Below are positions 36,323 through 49,971 of a stretch of 64,000 bases of DNA, piece by piece. The DNA is from Endomychus coccineus (lineage: Eukaryota; Arthropoda; Insecta; Coleoptera; Endomychidae), in the NCBI GenBank assembly GCA_958510875.1, contig OY294067.1:146105743-146169742 (forward strand). The letters are read 5' to 3'. The position numbers and the translations under genes were made by a program. Every line of letters begins with the position of its first letter. The first letter of the stretch is position 1. Under the pieces are notes generated by a model. It was not told the DNA's origin. It was given only the letters and a program-made list of their open reading frames with translations, and did no database searches.

Positions 36323-37327
36323 ATTATTAAATTCTATAAATTATTATTTTTTAATTCTATAATAATAGGAACTTTTATCTCAATTTCAGCTTATTCGTGA
36401 TTCTCTATATGAATCGGATTAGAAATTAATTTATTATCTTTTATTCCCCTACTAATAAAAGAAAAAGATATAATTTCATCAGAATCTGCATTAAAATATT
36501 TCATTATCCAGGCCTTAGCATCAATTATTCTACTATTTTCAATAATTTCAATTCTAATAAGGAAAGAATTCATTTTAAATAACTTATTTATTATCACAAT
36601 GAACTCTTCTTTTCTTACTAAAATAGGAGCTGCTCCTTTTCATTTTTGATTCCCTGAAGTAATGGAAGGATTAAATTGACTTAATTGTATAATTTTATTA
36701 ACCTGACAAAAAATTGCTCCAATAATTTTATTAATATACTCTTCAAAAATAAGAATATTTTATTTTTATATTATTATTTTATCAACAATTATTGGAGGAA
36801 TTATAGGTTTAAATCAAATTAGATTACGAAAAATTATAGCCTATTCTTCTATTAATCATTTAGGATGAATAATTACTTTAATTTTTATCAATCAATCTTT
36901 ATGATTTATTTATTTTATAATTTATTCATTAATTACTTTAAATATTACCTTTATTTTTTATTTAACAAATACTTTTTATTTTCAACAATTAATTTCAATT
37001 TATAAATCAAATAAAAATTTAAAAATTCTTTTTTTTTTTAATTTTATATCTTTAGGAGGTCCTCCTCCTTTTTTAGGTTTCATTCCTAAATGAATTACAA
37101 TCAATTTTATGATTTCAAGAAATTTTATTTTTATTTCTTTTTTAATGGTAATTTTTACTTTAATTTCTTTATATTTTCACATTCGAATTGTATTTAACTC
37201 AATAATAATTTCATCCTTAGAAAATTCCTTTACTTCTTCAAAATTTTTTAATTTTTTTATTACTTTATCTAACTCAATCAATATTTTTAGTTTAATTCTT
37301 TGCACTTTAATTTTTAATTCAACTTAA
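36323..37327 (+). pseudogene. nad2: NUMT: ND2, copy 1, frame open in the mitochondrial code
   Basis: Starts ATT, 334 codons plus TAA with TGA as Trp and ATA as Met. NADH dehydrogenase subunit 2 is a membrane subunit of complex I. No stop, but the highly conserved GGLPPF is GGPPPF here (about 37,060), a change absent from copy 2, so the copy is decaying. Confidence 0.88.
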
Positions 37328-37388
37328 AGGATTTAAGTTAAAAAAATATTAACCTTCAAAGTTAAAATTAAATATTAATTTAAGCCTT
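37326..37388 (+). pseudogene. trnW: NUMT: mitochondrial tRNA-Trp (TCA), copy 1
   Basis: Anticodon TCA in CCTTCAAAG, fitting UGA and UGG as Trp. Confidence 0.8.
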
Positions 37389-37444
37389 AGAATTTAATTC
37401 ACCTTTAAATTTGCAATTTGAAATCATTTTTGAATATAAGACTA
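37387..37444 (-). pseudogene. trnC: NUMT: mitochondrial tRNA-Cys (GCA), copy 1
   Basis: Minus strand; GCA anticodon in TTGCAAA. Confidence 0.75.
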
Positions 37445-37446
37445 TT

Positions 37447-37512
37447 TGATAAAGAGATTTTTTATCTATAAATAAATTTACAATTTATTGCCTAATTTCA
37501 GCCACTTTATCG
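37447..37512 (-). pseudogene. trnY: NUMT: mitochondrial tRNA-Tyr (GTA), copy 1
   Basis: Minus strand; GTA anticodon in TTGTAAA. Confidence 0.75.
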
Positions 37513-39046
<1,534 letters not shown>

Positions 39047-39051
<5 letters not shown>

Positions 39052-39110
39052 TATGGCAGAATAGTGCATTGGACTTAAACCCCAATTATAAAAGAATTTC
39101 TTTTTTTTAG
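39047..39110 (+). pseudogene. trnL2: NUMT: mitochondrial tRNA-Leu(UUR), copy 1
   Basis: TCTAATATGGCAGA start, TAA anticodon in CTTAAAC. Confidence 0.85.
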
Positions 39111-39112
39111 AA

Positions 39113-39811
39113 ATAGCAACTTGAAAAACTACAATACTTCAAGATAGTTCATCCCCCCTCATAGAACAACTAATTTATTTTCATGACCACACCCTTTTAA
39201 TTTTAACAATTATTGTAATTTTAGTAAGTTATTTAATATCAAGAATTCTTTTTAATAAATTTTCTTATCGATTATTACTTGATGGACAAATAATTGAATT
39301 AATTTGAACAATTACTCCTGCTTTAATTTTAATTTTTATTGCTTTACCTTCTTTACATTTAATTTATATTTTAGATGAAGTGAATAATCCATTAATTTCT
39401 ATTAAATCTATTGGTCATCAATGATATTGATCTTATGAATACTCAGATTTTAAAAATATTGAATTTGATTCATATATAAACCCAACAAATTCTATAAAAA
39501 AATTTAATTTTCGTTTATTAGAAGTCGATAATCGAATAGTTTTACCTTTTAACTCTAAAATTCGTTTAATTGCATCTTCAAGAGATGTAATTCATTCATG
39601 AACTATTCCTTCTTTAGGAGTAAAAATTGATGCATCACCCGGACGTTTAAATCAAATAAGATTTTCTTTAAATCGATCAGGATTTTTTTTTGGACAATGT
39701 TCAGAAATTTGTGGAACTAATCATAGATTTATACCTATTATAATTGAAAGAATTTCACCAAAATATTTTATTAATTGAATTTATAATAATTCATTAGATG
39801 GCTGAAAGTAA
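39113..39811 (+). pseudogene. cox2: NUMT: COX2, copy 1, open
   Basis: Starts ATA ([20 protein letters not shown]) and keeps the CuA site ([15 protein letters not shown]). It can read to TAA at 39,809, overlapping tRNA-Lys; the organelle gene probably ends earlier on an incomplete stop. Confidence 0.88.
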
Positions 39812-39861
39812 GCATTGGTCTCTTAAACCACTTTATAGTATTTAACAATTACTTTTAATGA
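39792..39861 (+). pseudogene. trnK: NUMT: mitochondrial tRNA-Lys (CTT), copy 1
   Basis: CTT anticodon in CTCTTAA; overlaps the COX2 end. Confidence 0.8.
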
Positions 39862-39926
39862 AAAATTTAGTTAATATATAACATTAATTTGTCAAATTAA
39901 AATAATTAATTATTTAATAATTTTTA
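39861..39926 (+). pseudogene. trnD: NUMT: mitochondrial tRNA-Asp (GTC), copy 1
   Basis: AAAAATT acceptor, GTC anticodon in TTGTCAA. Confidence 0.8.
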
Positions 39927-40085
39927 ATTCCTCAAATAGCACCTATAAATTGAATTAATTTATTTATTTATTTTGTAATATTATTTATTATCCTAAACTC
40001 AATTAATTATTTTAACTACTTAAAAATACCAAACCTAAATTCAAATTTAGTTTCTAAAATATTAAAAAATAACTGAAAATGATAA
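39927..40085 (+). pseudogene. atp8: NUMT: ATP8, copy 1
   Basis: ATT start, IPQMAPMNW signature, 52 codons plus TAA; overlaps ATP6 by 7 bases as usual. Confidence 0.85.
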
Positions 40086-40747
40086 TAAACTTATTTTCAT
40101 CTTTTGATCCTTCTACAAATATTTTATCTTTAAATTGAACTAGATCCCTTATTATTTTTTTAATTATTCCTCAAATATTTTGATTAATTCCTACTCGATT
40201 TAATTATATTTTTAATAAAATTTTTATTTCTTTAAATAATGAAATAAAAGTTTTAATACCAAAAAATAATTTCGGAAGAACCTTAATTTTTATTTCATTA
40301 TTTATTTTTATTCTTGTAAATAATTTTATAGGATTATTTCCTTACATTTTCACAAGATCAAGACATATATCTTTTACTTTATCTTTAGCACTTCCTTTAT
40401 GATTAAGATTTATAGTTTTTGGATGAGTAAGAGATACAAATCATATATTTACACATTTAGTTCCACAAGGAACTCCTTCTTTATTAATACCTTTTATAGT
40501 ATGTATTGAAACAATTAGAAATATCATTCGACCTGGTACTTTAGCTGTTCGACTTTCAGCTAATATAATTGCTGGTCATTTACTTTCAACTTTATTAGGA
40601 AATACAGGATCATCAATATCTTTAAGACTAATCCCCATTCTTATTTTAATTCAAATTTTATTACTTGGACTAGAATTAGCAGTAGCAATTATTCAATCTT
40701 ATGTTTTTACAATTTTAAGAACTTTATATTCTAGAGAAGTAAAATAA
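40079..40747 (+). pseudogene. atp6: NUMT: ATP6, complete copy
   Basis: ATG start, 222 codons plus TAA, no internal stop. Keeps the conserved RLSANMIAGHLL stretch of the proton channel. Shares its last base with COX3. Confidence 0.87.
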
Positions 40748-41530
40748 TGTCAAATAAAAATCATCCATTTCATTTAGTAGATTTCAGTCCTTGACCAATT
40801 TTAGGCGCAATTAATGCTTTTATTTTAATAATAGGAATTATTAAATGATTTCATTTAATAAATATAAATTTATTTTTTCTTAGATGAATTATTATAATCT
40901 TAATTATATTTCAATGATGACGAGATATTACACGAGAAAGAACTTATCAAGGTAATCATACATTAGTAGTAACTTTAGGTTTACGATGAGGAATAATTTT
41001 ATTTATTACATCAGAAATTTTTTTTTTTATTTCTTTCTTCTGAGGATTTTTTCATAATAGATTATCCCCAACTATTGAATTAGGAATAATTTGACCTCCA
41101 AAAGGAATTAATCCTTTTAACCCTATTCAAATTTCTCTATTGAATACTTTAATTTTATTATCTTCAGGTCTTACAGTTACTTGAGCTCATCATAGATTAA
41201 TAGAAAATAATATAAAACAAACTAATCAAAGTTTATTAATTACAGTTATTTTAGGTATTTACTTTTCTCTTTTACAAGGTCTTGAATATGTAGAATCACC
41301 TCTCACAATTGCCGATTCAATTTATGGATCTTCTTTTTTTATAGCTACTGGATTTCATGGAATTCATGTAATTATTGGAACTTTATTCCTATTAACTTGT
41401 TTAATTCGAAATTTATTTAACCATTTTTCAATAACTCATCATTTTGGATCTGAGGCTGCAGCTTGATACTGACATTTTGTAGATGTAGTATGATTATTTT
41501 TATATATTTCAATTTACTGATGAAGTAGAT
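40747..41530 (+). pseudogene. cox3: NUMT: COX3
   Basis: ATG start (MSNKNHPFHLVDFSPWP), open to an incomplete T stop before tRNA-Gly, with the WHFVDVVWLFLY end. Single copy in the window because the second unit ends in ATP6. Confidence 0.88.
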
Positions 41531-41592
41531 ATTTATATAGTATAAATATTATAATTGATTTCCAATCAAAAGATCTTTTTTAAAGTATAAAT
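41531..41592 (+). pseudogene. trnG: NUMT: mitochondrial tRNA-Gly (TCC)
   Basis: ATTTATA/TATAAAT acceptor, TCC anticodon. Confidence 0.82.
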
Positions 41593-41593
41593 A

Positions 41594-41944
41594 ATATTTA
41601 CATTAACTTTTACAATAATTTTATTTTTTTTAATTAGTAATATTTTAATAATATTATGTAATTTTATTTCAAAAAAATCATTTTATGATCGAGAAAAAAA
41701 TTCACCTTTTGAATGTGGTTTTGACCCTAAAAACTCAGCTCGTCTTCCTTTTTCTTTACATTTTTTTTTAATTGCAATAATTTTTCTAATTTTCGATGTA
41801 GAAATTACTTTAATTCTACCTTTAATTTTTTCATTAAAATTATCCAATTTATTAAATTTTTTACTAATTACTATAATTTTTTTAATAATCTTAATTCTTG
41901 GAGTTTTTCATGAATGAAAACAAGGTGCTCTAAATTGAATTTAG
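41594..41944 (+). pseudogene. nad3: NUMT: ND3
   Basis: ATA start, 116 codons plus TAG, no internal stop; [16 protein letters not shown] signature of complex I subunit 3. Confidence 0.87.
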
Positions 41945-42006
41945 GATAATAGTTAATTATAACATTTAATTTGCATTTAAAAATTATTGAAATTCAATTT
42001 ATCTTA
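41943..42006 (+). pseudogene. trnA: NUMT: mitochondrial tRNA-Ala (TGC)
   Basis: AGGATAA/TTATCTT acceptor, TGC anticodon. Confidence 0.82.
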
Positions 42007-42303
<297 letters not shown>

Positions 42304-42304
42304 A

Positions 42305-42360
42305 GAAATAACATAAAATAAGCTTCTTACTTAATTTAAAGCGTTAAACGTTTTTATTTC
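42305..42360 (+). pseudogene. trnS1: NUMT: mitochondrial tRNA-Ser(AGN), anticodon TCT
   Basis: Seven-pair acceptor GAAATAA/TTATTTC, no proper D-arm as usual. Anticodon stem TAAG/CTTA holds loop CTTCTTA, giving TCT, as in polyphagan beetles instead of the commoner GCT. Confidence 0.78.
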
Positions 42361-42361
42361 T

Positions 42362-42422
42362 ATTTATATAGTTTATTAAAACATTATATTTTCATTATAA
42401 AAATAGATTTTTCCTTATAAAT
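42362..42422 (+). pseudogene. trnE: NUMT: mitochondrial tRNA-Glu (TTC)
   Basis: ATTTATA/TATAAAT acceptor, TTC anticodon in TTTTCATT. Confidence 0.82.
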
Positions 42423-42423
42423 T

Positions 42424-42487
42424 ACTTGAAAATAAATTTATTTCCTCAATATCTTCAATATCATACTCTTATATAAGCTATTTAAGT
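42424..42487 (-). pseudogene. trnF: NUMT: mitochondrial tRNA-Phe (GAA)
   Basis: Minus strand; GAA anticodon in TTGAAGA. Confidence 0.8.
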
Positions 42488-44181
42488 TAAAAAAAAATAA
42501 AAATAATCAATAACCAAAAAAATAAAAGAATAAGCATATATTCAAAATTTAAAAAAAAATAAAATCTTAATTTTTTAGAAAAGTAAATAAAAAAATTAAA
42601 TAAATTTTGACTTCCAAAATATTCTAATCACCCTTGATCCAATATTTTAATATAATTTTTACCTAAATCTATAGGATAATAATTAATTCCTAAAGTAGAA
42701 ATAAAAGGTAAATTTCATATTAAAAAAATAAAATGAAATTTTCTTCCTATAAAACTTAAATTATAAGATAATTTAAATTTAGCTAATTCATACCCTAAAA
42801 AAATACCTAATATAACTATAAATAAAGTTAATATTTTTATAAAAAAAGGTAAAATAATAATATAAGGAGAAGAAAATATTACTCATCTTAATAATCTTCC
42901 TATAAAAATTACTCTTATAATTAAACCTCTCATTCCTTTCAATATCTTAAACCCTTTTCCATTTAATATATTTAAAGACAATAAATGAAAATCTCCCAAT
43001 ATTAAATAATAAAATAAACGAAATCTATAACATACAGTTAAACCAATAGATACATAAAAAATAAAATAAATAAATATATTTATAACTCCTATAGATATAA
43101 CTTCTGCAATTAAATCTTTTGAATAAAAACCTGAAAAAAAAGGTAAACCACACAAAGATAAATTTCTAATATTTAAATATGTAAAAGTTAAAGGTATAAA
43201 ATTTAATATGCCTCCTATATAACGAATATCTTGACAAATATTTAAATTATGAATAATATTACCCGCACATATAAATAATAAAGCTTTAAATAAAGCATGA
43301 ATTAATAAATGAAAAAATCTTAATATATAGTCCCCTAAAGATAAAATAACAATTATCAAACCTAATTGACTTAAAGTTGATGAAGCAATAATTTTTTTTT
43401 AATCAAATTCAAAATTAGCTCCTAATCCTGATATAAATATTGTTAAAGAAGAAATAATTAATAAAAATATTATTAAATTTCTATTAAATCTAAAATTAAA
43501 ACGAATTAATAAATAAACTCCCGCCGTTACTAAAGTCGAAGAATGAACTAAAGCAGAAACAGGGGTTGGAGCAGCTATTGCTGCAGGAAGCCAAGAAGAA
43601 AATGGAATTTGAGCTCTTTTTGTTATAGCTGCTAAAACAACTATAAAAGAAATTAATTTTATCTCATTATTTATTTTTATTAAATCAACACAAAAAATAA
43701 AATTTCAGCTCCCATAATTTAATATTCAAGCAATTGATATTAATAATAAAACATCTCCTACCCGATTTGATAAAGCAGTCAATATACCCGCATTAAAAGA
43801 TTTATTATTTTGATAATAAATTACCAAACAATAAGATACTAATCCCAATCCATCTCAACCCAATAAAATTCTAATTAAATTAGGAGAATAAATTAATAAT
43901 ATTATAGATATTACAAATAAAACCACTAACAAAATAAATCGATTTAAATTTAAATCCCCATCCATATAATCAATACTATAATAAATTACTATAGAGGAAA
44001 TTAATAAAACAAATCTTGAAAATAATAATGATATTCAATCAATTAATAATAATATAGAAATATTAGTTCTATTAAATATAATAAAATTAAATTCTAAAAA
44101 ATAAATTATATTATTAAATATAAAATTTAAAGATATTAAAAATAAAATAGTAAATAAAAAAAAACATATTAAAAAATATTA
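42488..44181 (-). pseudogene. nad5: NUMT: ND5 with a premature TAA
   Basis: Minus-strand frame readable from about 44,180, with complex I subunit 5 signatures ([45 protein letters not shown]). At 43,399-43,401 a TAA stands where a Leu is expected (FEFD-stop-KKIIASSTLSQLG), in the same frame on both sides, so a single substitution explains it. Confidence 0.85.
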
Positions 44182-44188
44182 AACAAAT

Positions 44189-44251
44189 AATTTAAGATAA
44201 AATTTATAACTTTGATATCACAAATCAATATTTTCATTAAACTACTTAAAT
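44189..44251 (-). pseudogene. trnH: NUMT: mitochondrial tRNA-His (GTG)
   Basis: Minus strand; ATTTAAG/CTTAAAT acceptor, GTG anticodon in TTGTGAT. Confidence 0.8.
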
Positions 44252-45569
44252 AAAAAAATAAATTTCTTTTTAAGATTAATAAATTTAATGGAAATCAATG
44301 AAGAAATAACAACAAAAATTCACGAATATTATTAATCCAGAAAGAAAATAAACCAGAATAAAATATTCCATGTTGAGAAAAAGAATATAAAAAAAGGGAA
44401 TATACAGCACTAAAAAAAGATAATAATATTAATAAAAATATAAAAAAATAAGAATAATTAACTAATCTATTAATAATAAAAATTTCTCCTAGTAAATTTA
44501 ATGAAGGAGGAGCAGACATATTTGCAACACAAAATAAAAATCATCATATTGATAAAGAAGGCATAATATTAATTAAGCCTTTATTTAAATATAAGCTTCG
44601 TCTTCTTATTCGTTCATATAAAATATTTGCTAAAACAAATAATCCTGAAGAACATAGCCCATGTGCAATTATTATAACAAATGCTCCTATTATTCCTCAA
44701 CAAGTTAAACTTATAATACCTCTTAAAACTATTCCTATATGTGCCACAGAAGAATAGGCAATCAACATTTTTATATCTTTTTGACGAATACAAATAAAAG
44801 ATACAATTACTCCCCCTAATAAGGAAATAATAATAAAAACTAAGTTAATTTTTATACCTAAATCTAAAAATAATTTTAAAAACCGTATTAAACCATACCC
44901 CCCTAATTTTAATATAATACCTGCTAAAATTATGGATCCTGATACCGGAGCTTCTACATGAGCCTTAGGAAGCCATAAATGTAATATAAATATAGGTATT
45001 TTTACTAAAAATACTATATTTATACAAATATATATATATCATTCACTTAAATTTAAATTCAAAAAAATAAAATCTAAAGAATAATTTAAATTGTATAAAT
45101 AAAAAATCATTAATATTATTGGTAAAGACATAAATATAGTATAAAATAATAAATATATACCAGCTTGAATACGCTCGGGTTGATACCCTCAACCAATAAT
45201 TAAAATTAATGTAGGAATTAAACTAATCTCAAAAAATTAATAAAATAAAAATAAATTTATAACAATAAAAGTTATAATTAAAGATAATAATAACAATAAA
45301 ACTATAAAAATAAATATTTTATAATAATTATTATTTAAATAAATTTTTTCTCTAGCTAAAATTATTAATAAACAAATCCAAAATCTTAATAAAATTAAAA
45401 AATAAGAAATTATATCATATGCTATATTAAATCTAATATATCTTATAATAAATCTGACATTAAAAAGAAAAAAAAAAGTAATAATTAATAAAAAAAATTG
45501 TATTAATCAAAAATTTACTAAAAAAGATAAAGGTATCAAAAAAACTAAAAACAAAATTAATTTTATCAT
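44251..45569 (-). pseudogene. nad4: NUMT: ND4 with a premature TAA
   Basis: Starts ATG at 45,569. TAA at 45,237-45,239 interrupts the conserved stretch before FFEISLIPTLILI. Downstream the frame continues normally ([18 protein letters not shown]), with SAPPSLNLLGEI near the end. Complex I subunit 4. Confidence 0.85.
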
Positions 45570-45840
45570 AAAATATTAAAAGAATTAAAATAATCATTAC
45601 CATGAGTTCGAATTATTATTACTAAAATAGATAACCCTAAAGCACCTTCACAAACTCTTATAGAAATAAAAATTATACAAAAATAATATTCATAATTAAA
45701 TATACTCAAAAAATAAAATAAAAATATAAATATAATTAAAATAATAAACTCTAAACTTAATAATATTTAAAGTAAATGATTCCGTTTAAGTAAAAACCTT
45801 AAAATTCCAGAAAAAAAAATATATTAATATATATTAACAT
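45563..45840 (-). pseudogene. nad4l: NUMT: ND4L with a premature TAA and a likely one-base loss
   Basis: From the upstream ATG (45,838-45,840) the frame runs into a 9-T run where 10 would connect it to SGILSFLLKRNHLL. TAA follows at 45,767-45,769 before MLLSLEF. The stretch [20 protein letters not shown] confirms complex I subunit 4L. Confidence 0.78.
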
Positions 45841-45841
45841 T

Positions 45842-45904
45842 TGTTTTAATAATTTAATTAAAATATTGGTCTTGTAAATCAAAAATAAGGAATTCTTTTA
45901 AAAC
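45842..45904 (+). pseudogene. trnT: NUMT: mitochondrial tRNA-Thr (TGT)
   Basis: GTTTTAA/TTAAAAC acceptor, TGT anticodon in CTTGTAA. Confidence 0.8.
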
Positions 45905-45970
45905 TTCAGAGAAAAAGTAACCTTTATCATTAATCTCCAAAATTAAAATTTTTTTTAAACTATTCTCTGT
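45905..45970 (-). pseudogene. trnP: NUMT: mitochondrial tRNA-Pro (TGG)
   Basis: Minus strand; CAGAGAA/TTCTCTG acceptor, TGG anticodon. Confidence 0.8.
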
Positions 45971-46422
45971 ATATCTTTAATTTTAATAATCTCAATTTTA
46001 TTCATTATTTTTCTCATCCTATTACAATAGGAATAATATTATTAATTCAAACTATTTTAATTTCTTTAAATATTAGAATACTAAATTTCAATTCCTGATA
46101 TTCTTATATTTTAATTTTAATTATAATTGGAGGAATATCAATTTTATTTATTTATATAACAAGAATTGCTTCAAATGAAAAATTTAATTTTTCTCATTTA
46201 AATTTATTAACAATTTTTATTATTTTTATCCCAATTAACTTTATAAATAAATCTATTTTCAATTTTAATAGTAATTATAATTTTAATTTATCTATAAGAA
46301 AATTTTATAATATACCTTCAAGACTAATTATAATTATAATTATTTTTTATTTACTATTAACTATAATTGCAATTGTAAAAATTTGTAAATTAAATAAAGG
46401 AACTTTACAACAAAAATTTTAA
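45971..46422 (+). pseudogene. nad6: NUMT: ND6 with a frameshift
   Basis: ATA start; after about 14 codons a T run (5 instead of 6, near 46,009) shifts the frame. The SHPITMGMMLLIQT stretch and the rest to TAA at 46,420-46,422 read in the other frame. Length 452 is two more than a multiple of three, as expected after a one-base loss. Confidence 0.8.
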
Positions 46423-47560
46423 TGAAAATACCTTTACGGAAAACTTCCCCCTTATTAAAAATTATTAATAATTCATTAGTTGATCTTCCTACTCCATCAA
46501 ATATTTCAACTTTATGAAATTTTGGATCTTTACTAGGAATTTGTTTAATAATTCAAATTATTACAGGATTATTTTTAGCGATACATTATTGTCCTAATAC
46601 TTTAAAAGCTTTTAATAAAATTATTCATATTTCACGAGATATTAATTATGGATGACTAATTCGAACTCTTCATGCTAATGGAGCTCCAATATTTTTTATT
46701 TGTATCTATTTTCACATTGGACGAGGACTTTATTATAATTCATCAAATTTAATATTAACATGAACAGTAGGAGTATTAATTTTATTTATAGTAATAGCAA
46801 CTGTCTTTTTAGGTTATGTTTTACCTTGAGGTCAAATATCCTTTTGAGGAGCTACAGTTATTACAAACTTATTATCAGCTATCCCATACCTAGGAAATTC
46901 TATTGTACAATGATTATGAGGAGGATTTGCAGTTGACAATGCAACTTTAACTCGTTTTTTTACATTTCATTTTTTATTACCTTTTATTATTTCTGCTTAA
47001 GTTATTATTCACCTTTTATTTCTCCATCAAACAGGGTCTAATAATCCTTTAGGGACAAATAGAAATCTAGATAAAATTCCATTTCATCCTTATTTTGTTT
47101 TTAAAGATATTGTAGGATTTATCATTATAATTTTTTTATTGACATTATTAACTTTAAGAAATCCTTTTTTATTAGGAGATCCAGATAATTTTACTCCTGC
47201 TAACCCATTAGTTACTCCTACCCATATTCAACCTGAATGATACTTTTTATTTGCATATGCTATTTTACGGTCTATTCCTAATAAATTAGGAGGAGTTATC
47301 GCTTTAGTTATATCTATCGCAATTCTTTTTTTTATTCCAATTTTTAATAAAAAATTTTTTTAACTAATCAATTTTACCCAATAAGAAAAATTTTATTTTG
47401 AATACTAGTTATTTCAATAATTATTTTAACTTGAATTGGCTCACAACCCGTTGAAGATCCATTTATTTTAATTGGTCAAATTTTTACAGTAATTTATTTC
47501 ATAATTTTTATCATTAATCCATTTATTTTCAAATTTTGAGATTTACTAATATTTAATTAA
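46422..47560 (+). pseudogene. cob: NUMT: CYTB with a premature TAA and a frameshift
   Basis: Cytochrome b, the core of complex III. Starts ATG ([20 protein letters not shown]); haem-binding region readable. TAA at 46,998-47,000 replaces a codon between ISA and [14 protein letters not shown] run near 47,356 (7 where 8 is needed) shifts the last about 65 codons, which then read LTNQFYPI and GSQPVEDPF to TAA at 47,558. Confidence 0.88.
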
Positions 47561-47624
47561 TCAATGAACTTGAACAAGTATATATTTTGAAAATATAAAA
47601 AAGAATAAAATTTCTATTGATTTA
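47559..47624 (+). pseudogene. trnS2: NUMT: mitochondrial tRNA-Ser(UCN)
   Basis: TGA anticodon in TTTTGAAAA; TCAATGA/TCTATTGA acceptor. Confidence 0.78.
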
Positions 47625-47640
47625 TACAAAAATTAATTAG

Positions 47641-48588
47641 CTATATTAAATAAGAAAAATAATAAATTTTTAATCCAAAATAAAAATAAAGATAAAATAA
47701 AGAAATAGGCAAATATATTTTTCAAGCTAAATATATTAATTTATCATAACGAAAACGAGGCAAAGTACCACGTACTCAAACTCAAAAAAAAGATATAAAT
47801 CTTAACTTTGAAAAAAAACCCCAAGAAAATAAATCACCCCCTAAAAATATCAAAGAACATAATATTCTTATAAATAAAATACTAGAATATTCTGCTAAAA
47901 AAATTATAGCAAATCCTCCTCTTCTATATTCCACATTAAAACCAGATACTAACTCAGATTCCCCTTCAGCAAAATCAAAAGGAGTACGATTAGTTTCAGC
48001 TAAACTAGTAACTACCCATATTAAACATAAAGGAAAAAATAAAAATAAAAATCAAAGATGTTTTTGAAATACCATAAATTCTAATAAATTTAATCTTTCA
48101 ATTATAATTAAAAAAGATAAAAAAATTAAAAATATTCTTACTTCATAAGAAATAGTTTGAGCAATAGCCCGTAAACTACCTAATAAAGAATAATTAGAAT
48201 TAGAAGATCACCCTGCTAATATAATTCTATAAACTCTTATTCTAGATACAACAAAAAAAAATAATACTGATAAATTAAAATTAAAAACCCCTGAAAAAAA
48301 AGGTATACAAACTCATAAAAATAAAGATAAAAATAAATTTATAATAGGACATAAATAATAAATAAAATAATTAGATATAATAGGATAAGTTTGTTCCTTA
48401 GAAAAAAGTTTAATAGCATCTCTAAATGGTTGTAAAATACCTAAAAATCCAACTTTATTAGGCCCCTTTCGAATTTGAATATAACCTAAAACTTTACGTT
48501 CTAATAAAGTTGAAAAAGCAACACCAATTAAAACACTAATAATCAAAATAATTATAGACATTAAAATTAAAAAAATATTAAAATACAA
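47641..48588 (-). pseudogene. nad1: NUMT: ND1, open
   Basis: Minus strand, TTG start at 48,588 (typical for beetles), 315 codons plus TAG, no internal stop in the mitochondrial code; [18 protein letters not shown] and [18 protein letters not shown] of complex I subunit 1. Confidence 0.88.
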
Positions 48589-48589
48589 G

Positions 48590-48653
48590 TATTATTTATA
48601 AAAAATTATATAATTAGATTCTAAATCTAATGCACTACTCTGCCAAAATAATA
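48590..48653 (-). pseudogene. trnL1: NUMT: mitochondrial tRNA-Leu(CUN)
   Basis: Minus strand; TAG anticodon in TTTAGAA; ATTATTT acceptor. Confidence 0.8.
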
Positions 48654-49909
48654 TTAATATTCAAAATTTAAATTATTAATTTTATACTTGGTCCTTTCGT
48701 ACTAAAATATAATTTTTAATTAAAGATAGAAACCAACCTGGCTCACACCGGTTTAAACTCAGATCATGTAAAGTTTTAAAGGTCGAACAGACCAAATCCT
48801 ATAGCTTCTGCACCATAAATTAACTTTAATTCAACATCGAGGTCGCAATCTTTTTCATCAATTAGAACTATCAGAAAAAATTACGCTGTTATCCCTAAGG
48901 TAATTTAGTCTTTTAATCATTTATATGGATCAATTTTTCATCAATTAATGTTAAAAAAAATAAAAAGTTATTTAAATTTTTAAATCACCCCAATCAAATA
49001 ATAAGAACATAATTAAAATAATAATACTAAAAAATTAAATATAATTTTATTATAAAACTCTATAGGGTCTTCTCGTCTTTTAATGAAATTTAAGCTTTTT
49101 AACTTAAAAATAAAGTTTTAAAAATATTAATTTAAGACAGTATTTTTCTTATCCAACCATTCATTCCAGCTTTCAATTAAAAAACTATTGATTATGCTAC
49201 CTTTGCACGGTCAAAATACCGCGGCCCTTAAAATTTCAGTGGGCAGGCCAGACTTTAAATTATACTCAAAAAGACATGTTTTTAATAAACAGGTAAAAAA
49301 ATAATTTGCCGAATTCCTTAAATTAACCTAAAATTTTTTATAAATTTTATAAAAATATATACCAATTTTATCATCAATTCTAATTATTAAAAATTAATAA
49401 TTAAATTTTAATAAAAAAATTAAATTAAATATAAATCTTGAATAAATAATAATTTATTATAACATATTTTTATTGATAGAAATTTCTAATCCTACAATTT
49501 ATAATTTAATATTTAATTTTAAAAATAAATTTTAAAGCTCAACCCTTAAAATATTTAATTTTAATTTTATAAAAATTTTCTAGTAAATTTTATAAAAATT
49601 AAAAATAAAATTAAATTTTTTCTTAAAAAACTAGATATATTTAAAAACGAATAACGTTTCATTACTAATTTTATATTTTAAATAATTATTTAACATTAAA
49701 ATTAGTATAAAATTAGCTCTTTTAAATTCGAGAAATTTAAATAATTAAATTTTAATTAATAAACCCTGATATACAAGGTACAATAAATAAAATTTTCTTT
49801 TAAAAATAATTTATTTTTCAAAATTCTTTTTCAATACTAATAAACTATAATTAAATTAATTTTCTTTTAAATTTAAATAAATAATAATTCCAAATAATTT
49901 TTTATATTT
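48654..49909 (-). pseudogene. rrnL: NUMT: large-subunit (16S) rRNA
   Basis: Minus strand between tRNA-Leu(CUN) and tRNA-Val. Conserved 3' domain blocks are visible on the plus strand as TACCTTTGCACGGTC, CGCTGTTATCCCTAAGG and GGTCGAACAGACC. Confidence 0.88.
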
Positions 49910-49971
49910 AAATCAAACTTTTAAAAGTTAACTTTTTAATGTAAATAAAATATTTTTTTAAACTATAATTT
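49910..49971 (-). pseudogene. trnV: NUMT: mitochondrial tRNA-Val (TAC)
   Basis: Minus strand; TAC anticodon in TTTACAT. Confidence 0.7.
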
